Assembly: GCF_900167525.1 (NCBI RefSeq)
Contig: NZ_FUZQ01000004.1
Location: 430,747 to 494,746, forward strand
Direction of reading: 5' to 3'
Source: Krasilnikoviella flava
GTDB taxonomy: Bacteria > Actinomycetota > Actinomycetes > Actinomycetales > Cellulomonadaceae
DNA length: 64,000 bases
The position numbers and the translations under genes were made by a program. The notes beneath the pieces were generated by a model. That model worked only from the letters and a program-made list of their open reading frames with translations. It made no database searches and was not told the DNA's origin. This document shows, piece after piece, positions 1-8,467 of the stretch (position 1 is the stretch's first letter; each line of letters begins with the position of its first letter).

Positions 1-29
1 CGGTGCCGGGCGCGCATAGACTCGGGCCC

Positions 30-1967
30 GTGGCGGGACTGATCAAGCGCGAGGACGTGGAGGCGGTCCGCGAGCGCGCACGGATCGAGGAGATCGTCTC
101 CGCCCACGTCACCCTCAAGACCGCGGGCGTCGGCTCGCTCAAGGGCCTGTGCCCCTTCCACGACGAGCGCAGTCCGTCGTTCCACGTGCGGCCCGGCGTC
201 GGGCGATGGCACTGCTTCGGCTGCGGCGAGGGCGGCGACGTCATCTCGTTCGTGCAGAAGATCGACGGCATGGGGTTCACCGACGCCGTCGAGTACCTCG
301 CGGACCGGGTGGGCGTGCAGCTGCGCTACGAGGACTCCCGCACGGGGGCCGCGGCGAACCGTGGCCCGCGGGAGGAGCCGGGCAAGCGGCAGCGCCTGAT
401 CGAGGCGCACAAGGTGGCCGCCGAGTTCTACGCCGAGCAGCTCTTCGGCCCCGGCGCGCAGGCCGGGCGGGCCTTCCTCGCGGAGCGCAGTTTCGACCGC
501 ACGGACGCCGAGCACTTCGGCGTCGGCTACGCCCCCACGGGCTGGGACGCACTGCTGCGCCACCTGCAGGGGCGCGGCTTCACGCAGGCCGAGCTCGTCG
601 CGTCGGGGCTGGTCAGCCAGGGGCAGCGCGGCATCTACGACCGGTTCCGCGGCCGCCTCGTGTGGCCGATCCGCGACGTCACGGGTGCGGTGATCGGCTT
701 CGGCGCCCGGCGTCTGTACGACGAGGACCAGGGGCCCAAGTACCTCAACACCCCCGAGACGTCGCTCTACAAGAAGTCCCAGGTGCTGTACGGGATCGAC
801 CTGGCGAAGAAGTCGATCGCGCAGGGCAAGCGCGTGGTGATCGTCGAGGGCTACACGGACGTCATGGCGGCACACCTGTCCGGCGTCGAGTCGGCGGTGG
901 CCACCTGCGGTACCGCGTTCGGCGCCGACCATGCCAAGGTCGTGCGCCGGCTCCTCGGCGACACGACGGCGGGCGGCGGCCTGCAGCTCGCCTCCGGGGC
1001 GTCCCTGGGCGGTGAGGTGATCTTCACGTTCGACGGCGACGCCGCCGGGCAGAAGGCCGCCGTGCGGGCGTTCGGTGAGGACCAGCGCTTCCACGCCCAG
1101 ACCTTCGTCGCGGTCGAGCCCAGCGGCATGGACCCGTGCGAGCTGCGGATGGCCCGCGGCCCCGAGGGGGTGCGGGCGCTGGTCGACGGTCGCCAGCCGC
1201 TGTTCGAGTTCGTCATCCGCACCACCCTCGACACGTTCGACCTCGACACCGTCGAGGGTCGCGTCGGGGCACTGCGGGCGGCCGCCCCGCTGGTCGCGGG
1301 CATCCGCGACCGGTCGATGCAGCTGGGCTACTCCCGTTCGCTGGCGCGGTGGATCGGCATCGACACCGAGGACGTCCGCCGGGAGGTGGCGCGCGCGGCC
1401 TCGACGCCGGCGCGCGGGCCGCGCACGGAGCAGCGCCGGGACGCCCGGCCCGACCCCGAGGTCGTCCCGGCGACACCGGTCCTCGCCGCGCCCGACCCGC
1501 GCGATCCGGTGGCGCGGCTGGAGCGCCAGGCGCTGATCGTCGTCCTGCAGTACCCGCAGCACGTGCCCGCGTCGTTCGACGAGCTGGGCGAGGCCGCGTT
1601 CGGCGTCCCCGCCTGGCGGGCGGTGCACGACGCCGTCCGCGCGGCCGGCGGCGTGGCCGTGGGCCGGGAGGTGGGCGGCGGCCGCTGGGTGGAGGCGGTC
1701 GTCGAGCAGGCGCCCGAGACGGTGGCGCCGCTGGTCACGGAGCTCGCGGTCGCGCCGGTGCCGGAGGACCGCGAGTCCGTGATCGGCGCGTACGTGGCCG
1801 ACGTCGTGCGGGCCCTGGTCGACCTCGGCCTGACGCGCCGCATCGCGGACGCGAAGAGCCGCCTGCAGCGGCTGGACCAGGAGAAGGACCCCGCCGCCTA
1901 CCAGCAGGCGTTCACCGACCTGCTCGCCATCGAGCAGCAGCGCCGCACCCTGCGCGAGAGCGGCTGA
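30..1967 (+). CDS. dnaG: DNA primase DnaG
   Basis: This is the replicative primase that makes RNA primers for the chromosomal fork. The protein is about 645 residues, normal for the family. An N-terminal CHC2 zinc finger is visible (C41, H44, C62, C65). It is followed by the primase core and a TOPRIM domain with VEGYTD near residue 271 and DGDAAGQ near 334, the acidic metal-binding residues. The last ~150 residues are an alanine/proline-rich linker and a helical helicase-binding region. I chose the GTG at 30 because the homologous start (AGLIKRED) begins there; an in-frame start further upstream at position 3 would add nine unsupported residues. Confidence 0.97.
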   Translation: MAGLIKREDVEAVRERARIEEIVSAHVTLKTAGVGSLKGLCPFHDERSPSFHVRPGVGRWHCFGCGEGGDVISFVQKIDGMGFTDAVEYLADRVGVQLRYEDSRTGAAANRGPREEPGKRQRLIEAHKVAAEFYAEQLFGPGAQAGRAFLAERSFDRTDAEHFGVGYAPTGWDALLRHLQGRGFTQAELVASGLVSQGQRGIYDRFRGRLVWPIRDVTGAVIGFGARRLYDEDQGPKYLNTPETSLYKKSQVLYGIDLAKKSIAQGKRVVIVEGYTDVMAAHLSGVESAVATCGTAFGADHAKVVRRLLGDTTAGGGLQLASGASLGGEVIFTFDGDAAGQKAAVRAFGEDQRFHAQTFVAVEPSGMDPCELRMARGPEGVRALVDGRQPLFEFVIRTTLDTFDLDTVEGRVGALRAAAPLVAGIRDRSMQLGYSRSLARWIGIDTEDVRREVARAASTPARGPRTEQRRDARPDPEVVPATPVLAAPDPRDPVARLERQALIVVLQYPQHVPASFDELGEAAFGVPAWRAVHDAVRAAGGVAVGREVGGGRWVEAVVEQAPETVAPLVTELAVAPVPEDRESVIGAYVADVVRALVDLGLTRRIADAKSRLQRLDQEKDPAAYQQAFTDLLAIEQQRRTLRESG

Positions 1968-1985
1968 GGCACCCGGCGCCGGACG

Positions 1986-2522
1986 TCACAGGCTCCGGGT
2001 CATGAACAGGGAGTCGCCGTGCACGTCGTCCCGCTCCACGCGGGCGGTCTCGGCGAAGCCCACCTTGGTCAGCACCCGGCGGGAGGCGACGTTCCAGTCG
2101 CGGACCGTCGCCCACAGGCGGTGGTAGCCCGACTCCTGCGCCCAGCCGACGACGGCCCCCGCGGCCTCGGTCGCGTAGCCCGCGCCCCAGACCCGTCGGA
2201 GCAGCTCGAACGCCAGCTCGGGCTCGTCCGGTCCGAGGGCCCCGTCGATCAGCCCGCAGTACCCGACGACGTCCCCCTCGCTCCTGCGCTCCGCGGCGAG
2301 CAGCGCCAGGGAGGGGGTGCGGGAGCCGTCGCGGATCCAGCCCTCCATCTCCCCGAGCGTGGGGCGGCCCTCGGCGTCGAGGCGGCGGTGCGCGGGGACG
2401 CGGGGGTCGCGCTCGGTCCACAGCTCGCGCTGGACGACGGCCTCGGCCACGCGCCAGGGCCGCAGCAGCAGCCGGTCGGTCTCGAGCACGGTCTCCGGCC
2501 CCTGCGCCGACAGGACTCCCAT
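1986..2522 (-). CDS. GNAT-family N-acetyltransferase (RimJ/RimL type)
   Basis: A 178-residue acetyl-CoA-dependent N-acetyltransferase. The N-terminal ETDRLLLRPW signature is typical of the RimJ/RimL-like GNAT subgroup, and the acetyl-CoA binding region GAGYATEA lies around residue 115. The C-terminal half (NVASRRVLTKVGF) matches the usual subgroup motif in which an Asn and Ser precede the last strands. The substrate cannot be told from sequence. The gene is convergent with dnaG, with only 18 bases between the stops. The ATG start at 2522 is the first in frame. Confidence 0.88.
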   Translation of the reverse strand: MGVLSAQGPETVLETDRLLLRPWRVAEAVVQRELWTERDPRVPAHRRLDAEGRPTLGEMEGWIRDGSRTPSLALLAAERRSEGDVVGYCGLIDGALGPDEPELAFELLRRVWGAGYATEAAGAVVGWAQESGYHRLWATVRDWNVASRRVLTKVGFAETARVERDDVHGDSLFMTRSL

Positions 2523-2559
2523 CCGCCGACCCTAGCGGCCGGCGGACGGGAGACCGGTC

Positions 2560-3321
2560 TCACCTCAGGTGTCGCGCGAAGAACCTTGCCGCGTCGGCGG
2601 CGGCGAACGCCGGGACGCCCGTGTGGCCGCCCAGGTTGGCCTGCAGCGTCTTCTCCGCCGAGCCGAAGGCGTCGAACAGGTCCAGGGCCGCCTGGCGGTC
2701 GTTGCCCTCGTCGTCCCACTGCAGCAGGACGTGCAGCGGGACCGTGACCCGGCGTGCCTCATCGAGCGTGGCGCGGGGCACGAAGCTCCCCGCGAAGAGC
2801 CCGGCGGCCACGATGCGCGGCTCGACCACCGCCAGCCGGACGCCGACGGCGATCACCCCGCCCGAGTACCCGACGGGCCCACGGATCCCGGGCTGAGCGA
2901 GGAGGGTGTCCAGGGCGGACCGCCACTCCGGGACGGCCTGGTCGACCAGCGGAAGGACCAGCCGGTCGACGATGTCGTCGGTGACCGGCTCGCCGGCGGC
3001 CCGCGCCGCGCGCAGGTCGGCGCGGGCCCGGTCGGCGTCGGCGTCCCGGGGGCGGTCACCCGTGCCGGGGCCCTCGATGGTGGCCGAGGCGAAGCCGTCG
3101 GCCGCGGCGCGTCGGGCCCGGCCCGCCAGCCGCGGGTACATCCGGTCCTGCCCGCCGGGATGACCGAGCAGGAGCAGGGGCACGGGGGCGCTGGCGGCGC
3201 CCGGGGGCGTCCACAGGATGCCGGGGACCTCGTTGAGCGTGAAGCGGCGCTCGAGGACGCCGTCGTCGAGCCGCTGCTCGGTGGTGAAGGTGAGGGTGGT
3301 GGAGCTCGGTGTGGCGTTCAT
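2560..3321 (-). CDS. Alpha/beta hydrolase (dienelactone-hydrolase-like)
   Basis: A 253-residue cytosolic alpha/beta hydrolase. LLLLGHPGGQ near residue 50 is the oxyanion-hole region. GYSGGV near 154 is a nucleophile elbow with Ser, and GGHTGVP near the C terminus supplies the catalytic His. An Asp in LLQWDDEGND is a likely acid. The arrangement resembles small dienelactone-hydrolase-like esterases; the substrate is unknown. The ATG at 3321 has a GAGAGG Shine-Dalgarno sequence upstream. It stands alone between a GNAT gene and a TetR gene on the same strand, with 186 bases separating it from the latter. Confidence 0.82.
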   Translation of the reverse strand: MNATPSSTTLTFTTEQRLDDGVLERRFTLNEVPGILWTPPGAASAPVPLLLLGHPGGQDRMYPRLAGRARRAAADGFASATIEGPGTGDRPRDADADRARADLRAARAAGEPVTDDIVDRLVLPLVDQAVPEWRSALDTLLAQPGIRGPVGYSGGVIAVGVRLAVVEPRIVAAGLFAGSFVPRATLDEARRVTVPLHVLLQWDDEGNDRQAALDLFDAFGSAEKTLQANLGGHTGVPAFAAADAARFFARHLR

Positions 3322-3507
3322 GGTCGTGCCTCTCGGGAGTGCTGAGTGAACGGCGCTCCCGGACGACCTATCGCCCGACCATGACCCCGCGGAGGAGCAC
3401 CCACGTCGAGACGTTCACGGGTACCACCTCCTCGATCTGCTGCACGGCCTCAGGGAGGCTAGCACCGGACCTCGAGCCCTCCCCGGTGTTTTGCGACCAC
3501 GGTCCGG

Positions 3508-4164
3508 TCAGGGGTCCGGTGCCAGCGCCCCGTGCACCATGGCGCGGGCCAGCCGGTGGGTGGTGGCGGCGTCGGCCGGCGCGGCGCCGGTGACGAGCGT
3601 GAGCAGCGCGCCGCCGTACAGCAGGACGAGCGTGGGCACGGCGGCCGGGTCGACGTCGAGGCCGGTGTCGGCGTGCATCGTGGCGGTGAGGTCGGACGCC
3701 TGCGTCGCCAGCGCGGCGAGGGCCGCGGCGAGCGCGGGCCGGCGGCGGGCCTCCAGCTGCAGCTCCGCGATCGCGAGGTAGCGGTCACGGTGGCGGGTCG
3801 CGGCGTCGAGCAGCGAAGCCGCAAGGAGGTCGGTCATGCGCTCGAGCGTGTCGGCCCGCGGGTCGAGCCCGCCCGGCTGGTCGAGCCCGCCCCGCTGGTC
3901 GAGCTTGTCGAGACCCACCGGCGCGGCGGCGACCGAGGCCTCGGTCGCGGCGCGGGCGTCCGCGAGGTGGAGCTCCACGACGCGGTGCGCCGTGGCCACC
4001 AGCAGCTCCTCACGCCGCGGGAAGTAGTTCGCGGCGGTCCCGGCGGGGAACCCCGCCGCCCGCTCCACGGCGCGATGGCTGACCCCGTGCACGCCCTCGT
4101 CGACGAGGAGCGCGATCGCCGCGTCGGTCAGCGCGCGGCGTCGCTCGGGGTTGGTCCGAGGCAC
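3508..4164 (-). CDS. TetR-family transcriptional regulator
   Basis: A 218-residue repressor. The N-terminal HTH occupies about residues 8-50 (GVSHRAVERAAGF then TAANYFPRREELL). The rest is a helical ligand-binding domain. It is divergent from the FAD monooxygenase at 4256, the usual arrangement when a TetR represses its neighbour. A six-residue repeat (DQRGGL, DQPGGL) interrupts the region between helices 4 and 5 and is encoded by an 18-bp tandem repeat with a REP-like end. The start is GTG at 4164. The ligand is not predictable. Confidence 0.9.
   Translation of the reverse strand: MPRTNPERRRALTDAAIALLVDEGVHGVSHRAVERAAGFPAGTAANYFPRREELLVATAHRVVELHLADARAATEASVAAAPVGLDKLDQRGGLDQPGGLDPRADTLERMTDLLAASLLDAATRHRDRYLAIAELQLEARRRPALAAALAALATQASDLTATMHADTGLDVDPAAVPTLVLLYGGALLTLVTGAAPADAATTHRLARAMVHGALAPDP
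3861..3914. repeat. 18-bp tandem repeat with REP-like end inside the TetR gene
   Basis: Two 18-bp units (3861-3878 and 3879-3896) differ at one base, and a third partial copy starts at 3897. Each begins GGTCGAGC. The third runs into GGTCGAGCTTGTCGAGACC, which has internal dyad character and resembles the short palindromic repeats scattered between genes in Micrococcales genomes. Because the unit is 18 bp it preserves the reading frame of the TetR gene. What is seen is the repeat; its identity as a REP element is inference. Confidence 0.75.
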
Positions 4165-4183
4165 GCGGCCAGTATGGCAAGAT

Positions 4184-4211
4184 CGATACCACTACGCACG
4201 TACCGGTATCG
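4184..4211. promoter_or_regulatory. Candidate TetR operator between TetR and monooxygenase genes
   Basis: CGATACC at 4184-4190 and GGTATCG at 4205-4211 form a perfect 7-bp inverted repeat with a 14-base spacer. The half-sites are 21 bases apart centre to centre, two helical turns. It lies in the 91-base divergent region between the TetR start (4164) and the monooxygenase start (4256). TetR dimers usually bind such sites, so this is the best candidate operator. Confidence 0.55.
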
Positions 4212-4255
4212 CGAGCAGGTCTCGCGGACGAGTATCGAGTTCACGGAGGTCCGGC

Positions 4256-5446
4256 ATGGCACACACGGCGGTCGTGGTCGGCGGCGGTATCGGGGGGCTG
4301 GCGTCCGCGGTCTCGCTCGCGACGGCCGGCTGGCGCACGACGGTCCTCGAGCGGGCGCGCGAGCTGGGCGAGGTCGGCGCGGGGGTCGCCCTCACCCCCA
4401 ACGCAGTCGCCGCGCTGGGCGGTCTCGGCCTCGACGCCGACGCCGTCGCGGCGCTCGGCCCGCGCACCTGGGCCACGGGTACCTGGGACGCCAGGGGCCG
4501 GCCGATCCTGCGCCTGCCCGACGACCCGGACCTGCGTGCGTCGACCGTGCTGCGCGGCGTCCACCGCGCCCGCCTGCACGGCGCCCTCCTGGCGCGGGCC
4601 CGGGCGCTCGGCGTCGAGGTCGTCACCGACGCCCGTGTCACGACCGTTGCCGCGGGCGACCCTGTCGGGGCGCCCGCCGTCGTGCGTCACGCGGACCGGG
4701 CCGGGACGGAGCGGGAGCGCCAGGCAGACCTCGTCGTCGGGGCCGACGGCGTGCGCAGCGCCGTCCGCGCCGCGCTCTTCGACGGTCGCGGGCCGGTGTA
4801 CTCGGGGTACTCGAGCTGGCGCGCGATCGTGCCGGGCCTCGAGGCCGCCGGACAAGGGCTGCTCCAGTACTGGGGGCCGCACGCCGAGTTCGGCACGATG
4901 CCCGTCAGCGACGGCGCGACCTACTGGTACGGGTACGTCCGCATGCCTGAGGGCACGCGCGTGGACGACGAGCACGGCGCTGCCGTCGCACGGTTCGCCG
5001 GCTGGGCCGACGAGGTGCGCAGGGTGATCGCGGCGACGCCGCCCGAGGCGGTGCTGCGGCACGACGTGCTGCACCTGCCCGGGGGACTGCCCCGGTACGT
5101 CCGTGGCCGCGTCGTCATGGTGGGCGATGCCGCCCACGCGACGCTCCCGACGATGGCCCAGGGCGCGGCGACCGCGCTCGAGGACGGCGTGTGCGTGGGC
5201 CGGGTCGTGGCGGCCGGGGTCGCGGCGGGGGCGCCCCTCGGCGCGGCGCTCGCGGCCTACGACGCCGCCCGCCGCCCGCGGTGCCGGGCGCTCGCGCGGG
5301 CCTCGGTGGCCAGCGGCCGGTTCGGCTCCCACCTGGGCCCGCGGTGGCAGGGCCTGCGCAACGCGCTGATGCGGCGGGTGCCCGCCGCGGCGGTGACGCG
5401 CGGGGCCCGTGCCGTCATGGGCTGGACCCCGCCCGCCCTGCCCTGA
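4256..5446 (+). CDS. FAD-dependent monooxygenase (PHBH-type aromatic hydroxylase family)
   Basis: A 396-residue flavoprotein monooxygenase of the PHBH fold, expected to hydroxylate an aromatic or polyketide-like substrate with NAD(P)H and oxygen. The N-terminal Rossmann motif VGGGIGGLAS (residues 8-17) binds FAD. GADGVRSAVR in the middle is the DG motif, and VMVGDAAHATLP near 289 is the GD motif. The ATG at 4256 has GGAGG nine bases upstream. The frame is open further upstream, but the Rossmann strand begins at this ATG. It is divergent from a TetR regulator, which suggests substrate-induced expression. The substrate is unknown. Confidence 0.9.
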   Translation: MAHTAVVVGGGIGGLASAVSLATAGWRTTVLERARELGEVGAGVALTPNAVAALGGLGLDADAVAALGPRTWATGTWDARGRPILRLPDDPDLRASTVLRGVHRARLHGALLARARALGVEVVTDARVTTVAAGDPVGAPAVVRHADRAGTERERQADLVVGADGVRSAVRAALFDGRGPVYSGYSSWRAIVPGLEAAGQGLLQYWGPHAEFGTMPVSDGATYWYGYVRMPEGTRVDDEHGAAVARFAGWADEVRRVIAATPPEAVLRHDVLHLPGGLPRYVRGRVVMVGDAAHATLPTMAQGAATALEDGVCVGRVVAAGVAAGAPLGAALAAYDAARRPRCRALARASVASGRFGSHLGPRWQGLRNALMRRVPAAAVTRGARAVMGWTPPALP

Positions 5447-5456
5447 CGGGCGCGGG

Positions 5457-6893
5457 TCAGGCCGCGGCGGCGTCCTCGGCGTGGGCACGACGGTCGCGCG
5501 CCGACTGCAGGTCGGCGGGCATGAGGGCGGCGAGCACGACGAGCACCGCCGCCACGCCCACCAGCAGCACGAAGACGAGATGGATCGCGGACATCAGGCC
5601 GGGGCCGGCCGGGGTGCCGTCCGCTCCCACGCTGGTGCGCGCGTTGACGATGGCGCCGCACACGGCGACGCCGACCGCGGACCCGAGCGACCGCGCGAAC
5701 ATGTTGGTGCCCGTGACGGCGCCGCGCTCGGAGAACGACGCCTGCGACTGCGCGGCGATGAGCGTGGGCACCGCGGTGAGGCCCATCCCTGTGCCGATGA
5801 CGAAGCACGCGCCCGCGACGGCCAGCACCGACGAGCCCGGGCCCAGCAGCAGCGTGAGCGCCGTCCCGACCACGGCGACCGACGTGCCGATCACGGCGGT
5901 GATCCGGAAGCCGATCCGCAGGTAGAACCGGCCGGCGTTGGACGCCGACAACGGCCAGCCCACCGTCATCGCCGCGAGCGCGAAGCCGGCCACGAGCGGG
6001 CCGGTGCCCAGCACGCCCTGGGCGTAGATCGGCACGTACGTGGACAGGCCGAGCACGACGACGCCCACGAGCAGCGAGACCGCCGTCGAGACGCCGACCA
6101 CGCGCCGGCGCAGGATGGCGAGGTCGACGATCGGGTGTCGCGTGCGGCGCGCCTGCACGACGAACGCGGCGAGCAGGGCCGCCGCGGCGGAGAAGATGAC
6201 GACCGACGGGAGAGACCCCCATCCCCAGCGCGTGCCGCCCTCGAGCATGCCGAGCAGCAACAGCGTGCTGCCGCCGGCGAGCAGCGTCGCGCCGACGTAG
6301 TCGATCGGCTCCCGCACGCCCTCGCGCGGGGCCTCGTGGTACCGGCGGGCCAGCATCCAGGCGGCGAGGGCGCACAGCGGGATGTTGACGAGGAAGATCC
6401 AGCGCCAGCTGGTGAACTGCGAGAACACGCCGCCCAGGGTGGGGCCGACGACGGCGGAGATCGCCCACACGGAGGCGAGGTAGCCCTGCGTCTTCGCCCG
6501 CTCCTCCAGGGTGTAGATGTCCGCGGCGATCGTCATCGACACCGGCATCACGGCCCCCGCGCCGAGCCCCTGGAGCACCCGCCCGGCGATGAGCACCCCC
6601 ATCGTCGGGGCGAGGCCGGCGAGCACCGACCCGGCGAAGAACAGCGCGACGCCCGCGAGCATCAGCCGCTTGCGGCCCAGCACGTCCGCGAGCCGCCCGA
6701 ACACCGGGGTGCTCACGGCCTGGGCGAGCAGGTAGGTGGAGAACAGCCAGGGGAGCTGGTCGAAGCCGCCCAGCTCCCGGGCGATCGTCGCGGACGCGGT
6801 GGCGATGATCGTGGCGTCGAGCGCGACGAGCGCCGTCGCGAGCATCAAGGACAGGAGGATCGGGCCGCGTTCGGAGCGCAGCCCCACGGACAC
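5457..6893 (-). CDS. MFS multidrug exporter, DHA2 (EmrB/QacA) family
   Basis: A drug:proton antiporter-type membrane protein with 13-14 predicted membrane segments. LDATIIATASATIA in TM1 and the loop motif GRLADVLGRKR (motif A) near residue 70 identify the DHA2 group. TM5 carries the motif C-like GAVVGPTLGGV. The start is uncertain. No strong Shine-Dalgarno sequence is visible before any in-frame start, and I chose GTG 6893 because it lies just ahead of the first conserved residues. GTG 6920 and longer forms up to 7106 are possible. It is divergent from the nucleoside hydrolase and convergent (10 bases apart) with the monooxygenase, so it may export that enzyme's substrate or product. Confidence 0.88.
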   Translation of the reverse strand: MSVGLRSERGPILLSLMLATALVALDATIIATASATIARELGGFDQLPWLFSTYLLAQAVSTPVFGRLADVLGRKRLMLAGVALFFAGSVLAGLAPTMGVLIAGRVLQGLGAGAVMPVSMTIAADIYTLEERAKTQGYLASVWAISAVVGPTLGGVFSQFTSWRWIFLVNIPLCALAAWMLARRYHEAPREGVREPIDYVGATLLAGGSTLLLLGMLEGGTRWGWGSLPSVVIFSAAAALLAAFVVQARRTRHPIVDLAILRRRVVGVSTAVSLLVGVVVLGLSTYVPIYAQGVLGTGPLVAGFALAAMTVGWPLSASNAGRFYLRIGFRITAVIGTSVAVVGTALTLLLGPGSSVLAVAGACFVIGTGMGLTAVPTLIAAQSQASFSERGAVTGTNMFARSLGSAVGVAVCGAIVNARTSVGADGTPAGPGLMSAIHLVFVLLVGVAAVLVVLAALMPADLQSARDRRAHAEDAAAA

Positions 6894-7050
6894 ATGACCG
6901 GTCGTGGGCACGTGAGGCACAAGCCCGCGGGCCGCGGCGCGTATTCCCGCGCCCGCGGGGAGGGTGCGGCACGCCTGCCCGGGGGAGGTCCGCCGCGCCG
7001 CCGCCCGTGCGCGACACTGGTCCCGCTCCCACCACACCGAAGGACCTGTC

Positions 7051-8025
7051 GTGACCCACACCCCTGCCCCCGCACCGGCCGCCCCGCTGTACCTCGACTG
7101 CGACACCGGCGTCGACGACTCGCTCGCCCTCGGCTACCTGCTGGCCTCGCCGGAGATCGACCTGGTCGGCGTCGGCAGCGTCAGCGGCAACGTCGGCGCC
7201 CGGCAGGGTGCGGTCAACACGCTCGACCTGCTGGCGCTCGCGGGCCGCGACGACGTCCCCGTCGCCGTCGGGGCGCACGACCCGGTGGCCGGGGGATACG
7301 ACGGCGGCGTGCCGCACATCCACGGCCGCAACGGCGTGGGCGACGTGATCCTCCCGCCGTCCGGCCGCGCGCCCGAGGACGGGTCCGCGGTCGAGCTGCT
7401 GCTCCGGCTGTCGCACGAGCACGCCGGCCGGCTGCGGGTCGTGGCCGTGGGCCCCCTGACCAACCTCGCCCTCGCGCTCCGCGCCGACCCGACGCTCCCG
7501 GAGCGGGTCCGGGACCTGACGGTGATGGGTGGCGCGGCCCTGCACCCGGGCAACGTGTCGCCGGTCGGCGAGGCGAACATCGCGAACGACCCCGAGGCGG
7601 CCGCCACCGTGCTCGAGGCCGACTGGGACGTCACCCTGGTGCCGCTCGACGTCACGATGGCCAACCTGCTGGAGGAGACGGACCGCAAGGCGCTGCTCGA
7701 GGCCGGCACCGCGCTGGCGCCGTGGCTGGGCGAGGTGCTGGACCTGTACTTCGGCTTCCACGTGCCCACGTTCGGCCGGCGGTGCTCCGCCCTGCACGAC
7801 CCGCTGGCCGCCGCGATCGCGGTCGGCGGCGTGACGCCGACCGTGGCGCCGCGCGTGCCGGTCGTCGTCGACGTCACGGACGGACCGGGGCGCGGCCAGA
7901 CGCTGTGCGACCTGCGCGGCCGGTACGCCGGGTATCCCGACGTGCCCGGGGCCCGCACCCGCGTCGTCCTCGCCACCGACGCGCCCCTGGCCCCGCACCT
8001 CGTCGAGCGGCTGCGCACGCTCTGA
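7051..8025 (+). CDS. Inosine-uridine preferring nucleoside hydrolase family protein
   Basis: A 324-residue nucleoside hydrolase that cleaves the N-glycosidic bond of ribonucleosides to base plus ribose. The signature DCDTGVDD (D16, D18, D22, D23) is the Ca2+-binding cluster. VMGGAALHPGNVSP, FNIAND-like EANIANDPEA and HDPLAAA near residue 249 are further active-site segments. The GTG at 7051 has GAAGGA eight bases upstream. A decayed ribokinase follows immediately, which suggests an ancestral two-gene nucleoside salvage unit feeding ribose into ribose-5-phosphate. Confidence 0.92.
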   Translation: MTHTPAPAPAAPLYLDCDTGVDDSLALGYLLASPEIDLVGVGSVSGNVGARQGAVNTLDLLALAGRDDVPVAVGAHDPVAGGYDGGVPHIHGRNGVGDVILPPSGRAPEDGSAVELLLRLSHEHAGRLRVVAVGPLTNLALALRADPTLPERVRDLTVMGGAALHPGNVSPVGEANIANDPEAAATVLEADWDVTLVPLDVTMANLLEETDRKALLEAGTALAPWLGEVLDLYFGFHVPTFGRRCSALHDPLAAAIAVGGVTPTVAPRVPVVVDVTDGPGRGQTLCDLRGRYAGYPDVPGARTRVVLATDAPLAPHLVERLRTL

Positions 8026-8262
8026 CCGGCCGATCGACGTCGACCCTGCGGTGCTGCGCCGGGCCGATCCTCTGGTGGTCAACGAGCACGAGGCGCACGC
8101 CGCCCTCGGGCTGCTGTACCGCGGCGGCCGCACGAGCGAGCGACGATGTCGCCGACGAGGAGGTCGTCGCCCGGCTGCGCGAGCTCGGCGTGCCGTCCGT
8201 CGTGCTCACCCGGGAAGGACTCGGCGCCCTGGTGGCGGAAGCGGACGGGCCGACGACCTGCC
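8026..8262 (+). pseudogene. Ribokinase (PfkB family) remnant, truncated and frameshifted
   Basis: Two reading-frame segments resemble the middle of ribokinase. VLRRADPLVVNEHEA (from about 8051) matches the DPLVVNEHEA region after the substrate-binding lobe. DDVADEEVVARLRELG followed by VPSVVLTREGLGALVAEADG (about 8143-8255) matches the strand before the ATP-binding domain. They lie in different frames with a shift between about 8116 and 8143. The N-terminal half and the C-terminal GAGD catalytic segment are absent. The fragment starts directly after the nucleoside hydrolase stop, in the position expected of a functional partner. Confidence 0.75.
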
Positions 8263-8334
8263 CTGACCGGCGTCGTCCGGCCGCCCCTGCGCCCTCCGCG
8301 TGGCGCCGGGCGCCGGGGCGGTGATTCGTTCTTC

Positions 8335-8401
8335 AACGTTGATCGTTATCGTTCCGTGACCTCCCAAGGGTTGCTCCACCTATTTTTCTGGGGGTTAGGT
8401 T
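8335..8401 (+). promoter_or_regulatory. Candidate promoter/operator of the sugar ABC-GH35 operon
   Basis: The only AT-richer stretch in this intergenic region. AACG-TTGAT-CGTT (8335-8347) is a small dyad followed by a second ATCGTT (8348-8353). This is the kind of AACGnT-rich element bound by sugar regulators of the LacI and ROK type. TTGCTC at 8371 could serve as a -35 with TAGGTT at 8396 as a weak -10. The spacing (19) is long, so only the operator-like repeat is moderately supported. Confidence 0.35.
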
Positions 8402-8467
8402 TACCCGTATCGCAATCGGGGCGACGGTCGAGGAAGACCGTCGCCGGACCGCAGAGAGGCGGAGACG

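Noticed and set aside
5409-8324. A plus-strand open frame of about 970 codons.
   Set aside because: It is antisense to the MFS gene and out of frame with the nucleoside hydrolase; only its final part is real, as the ribokinase remnant.
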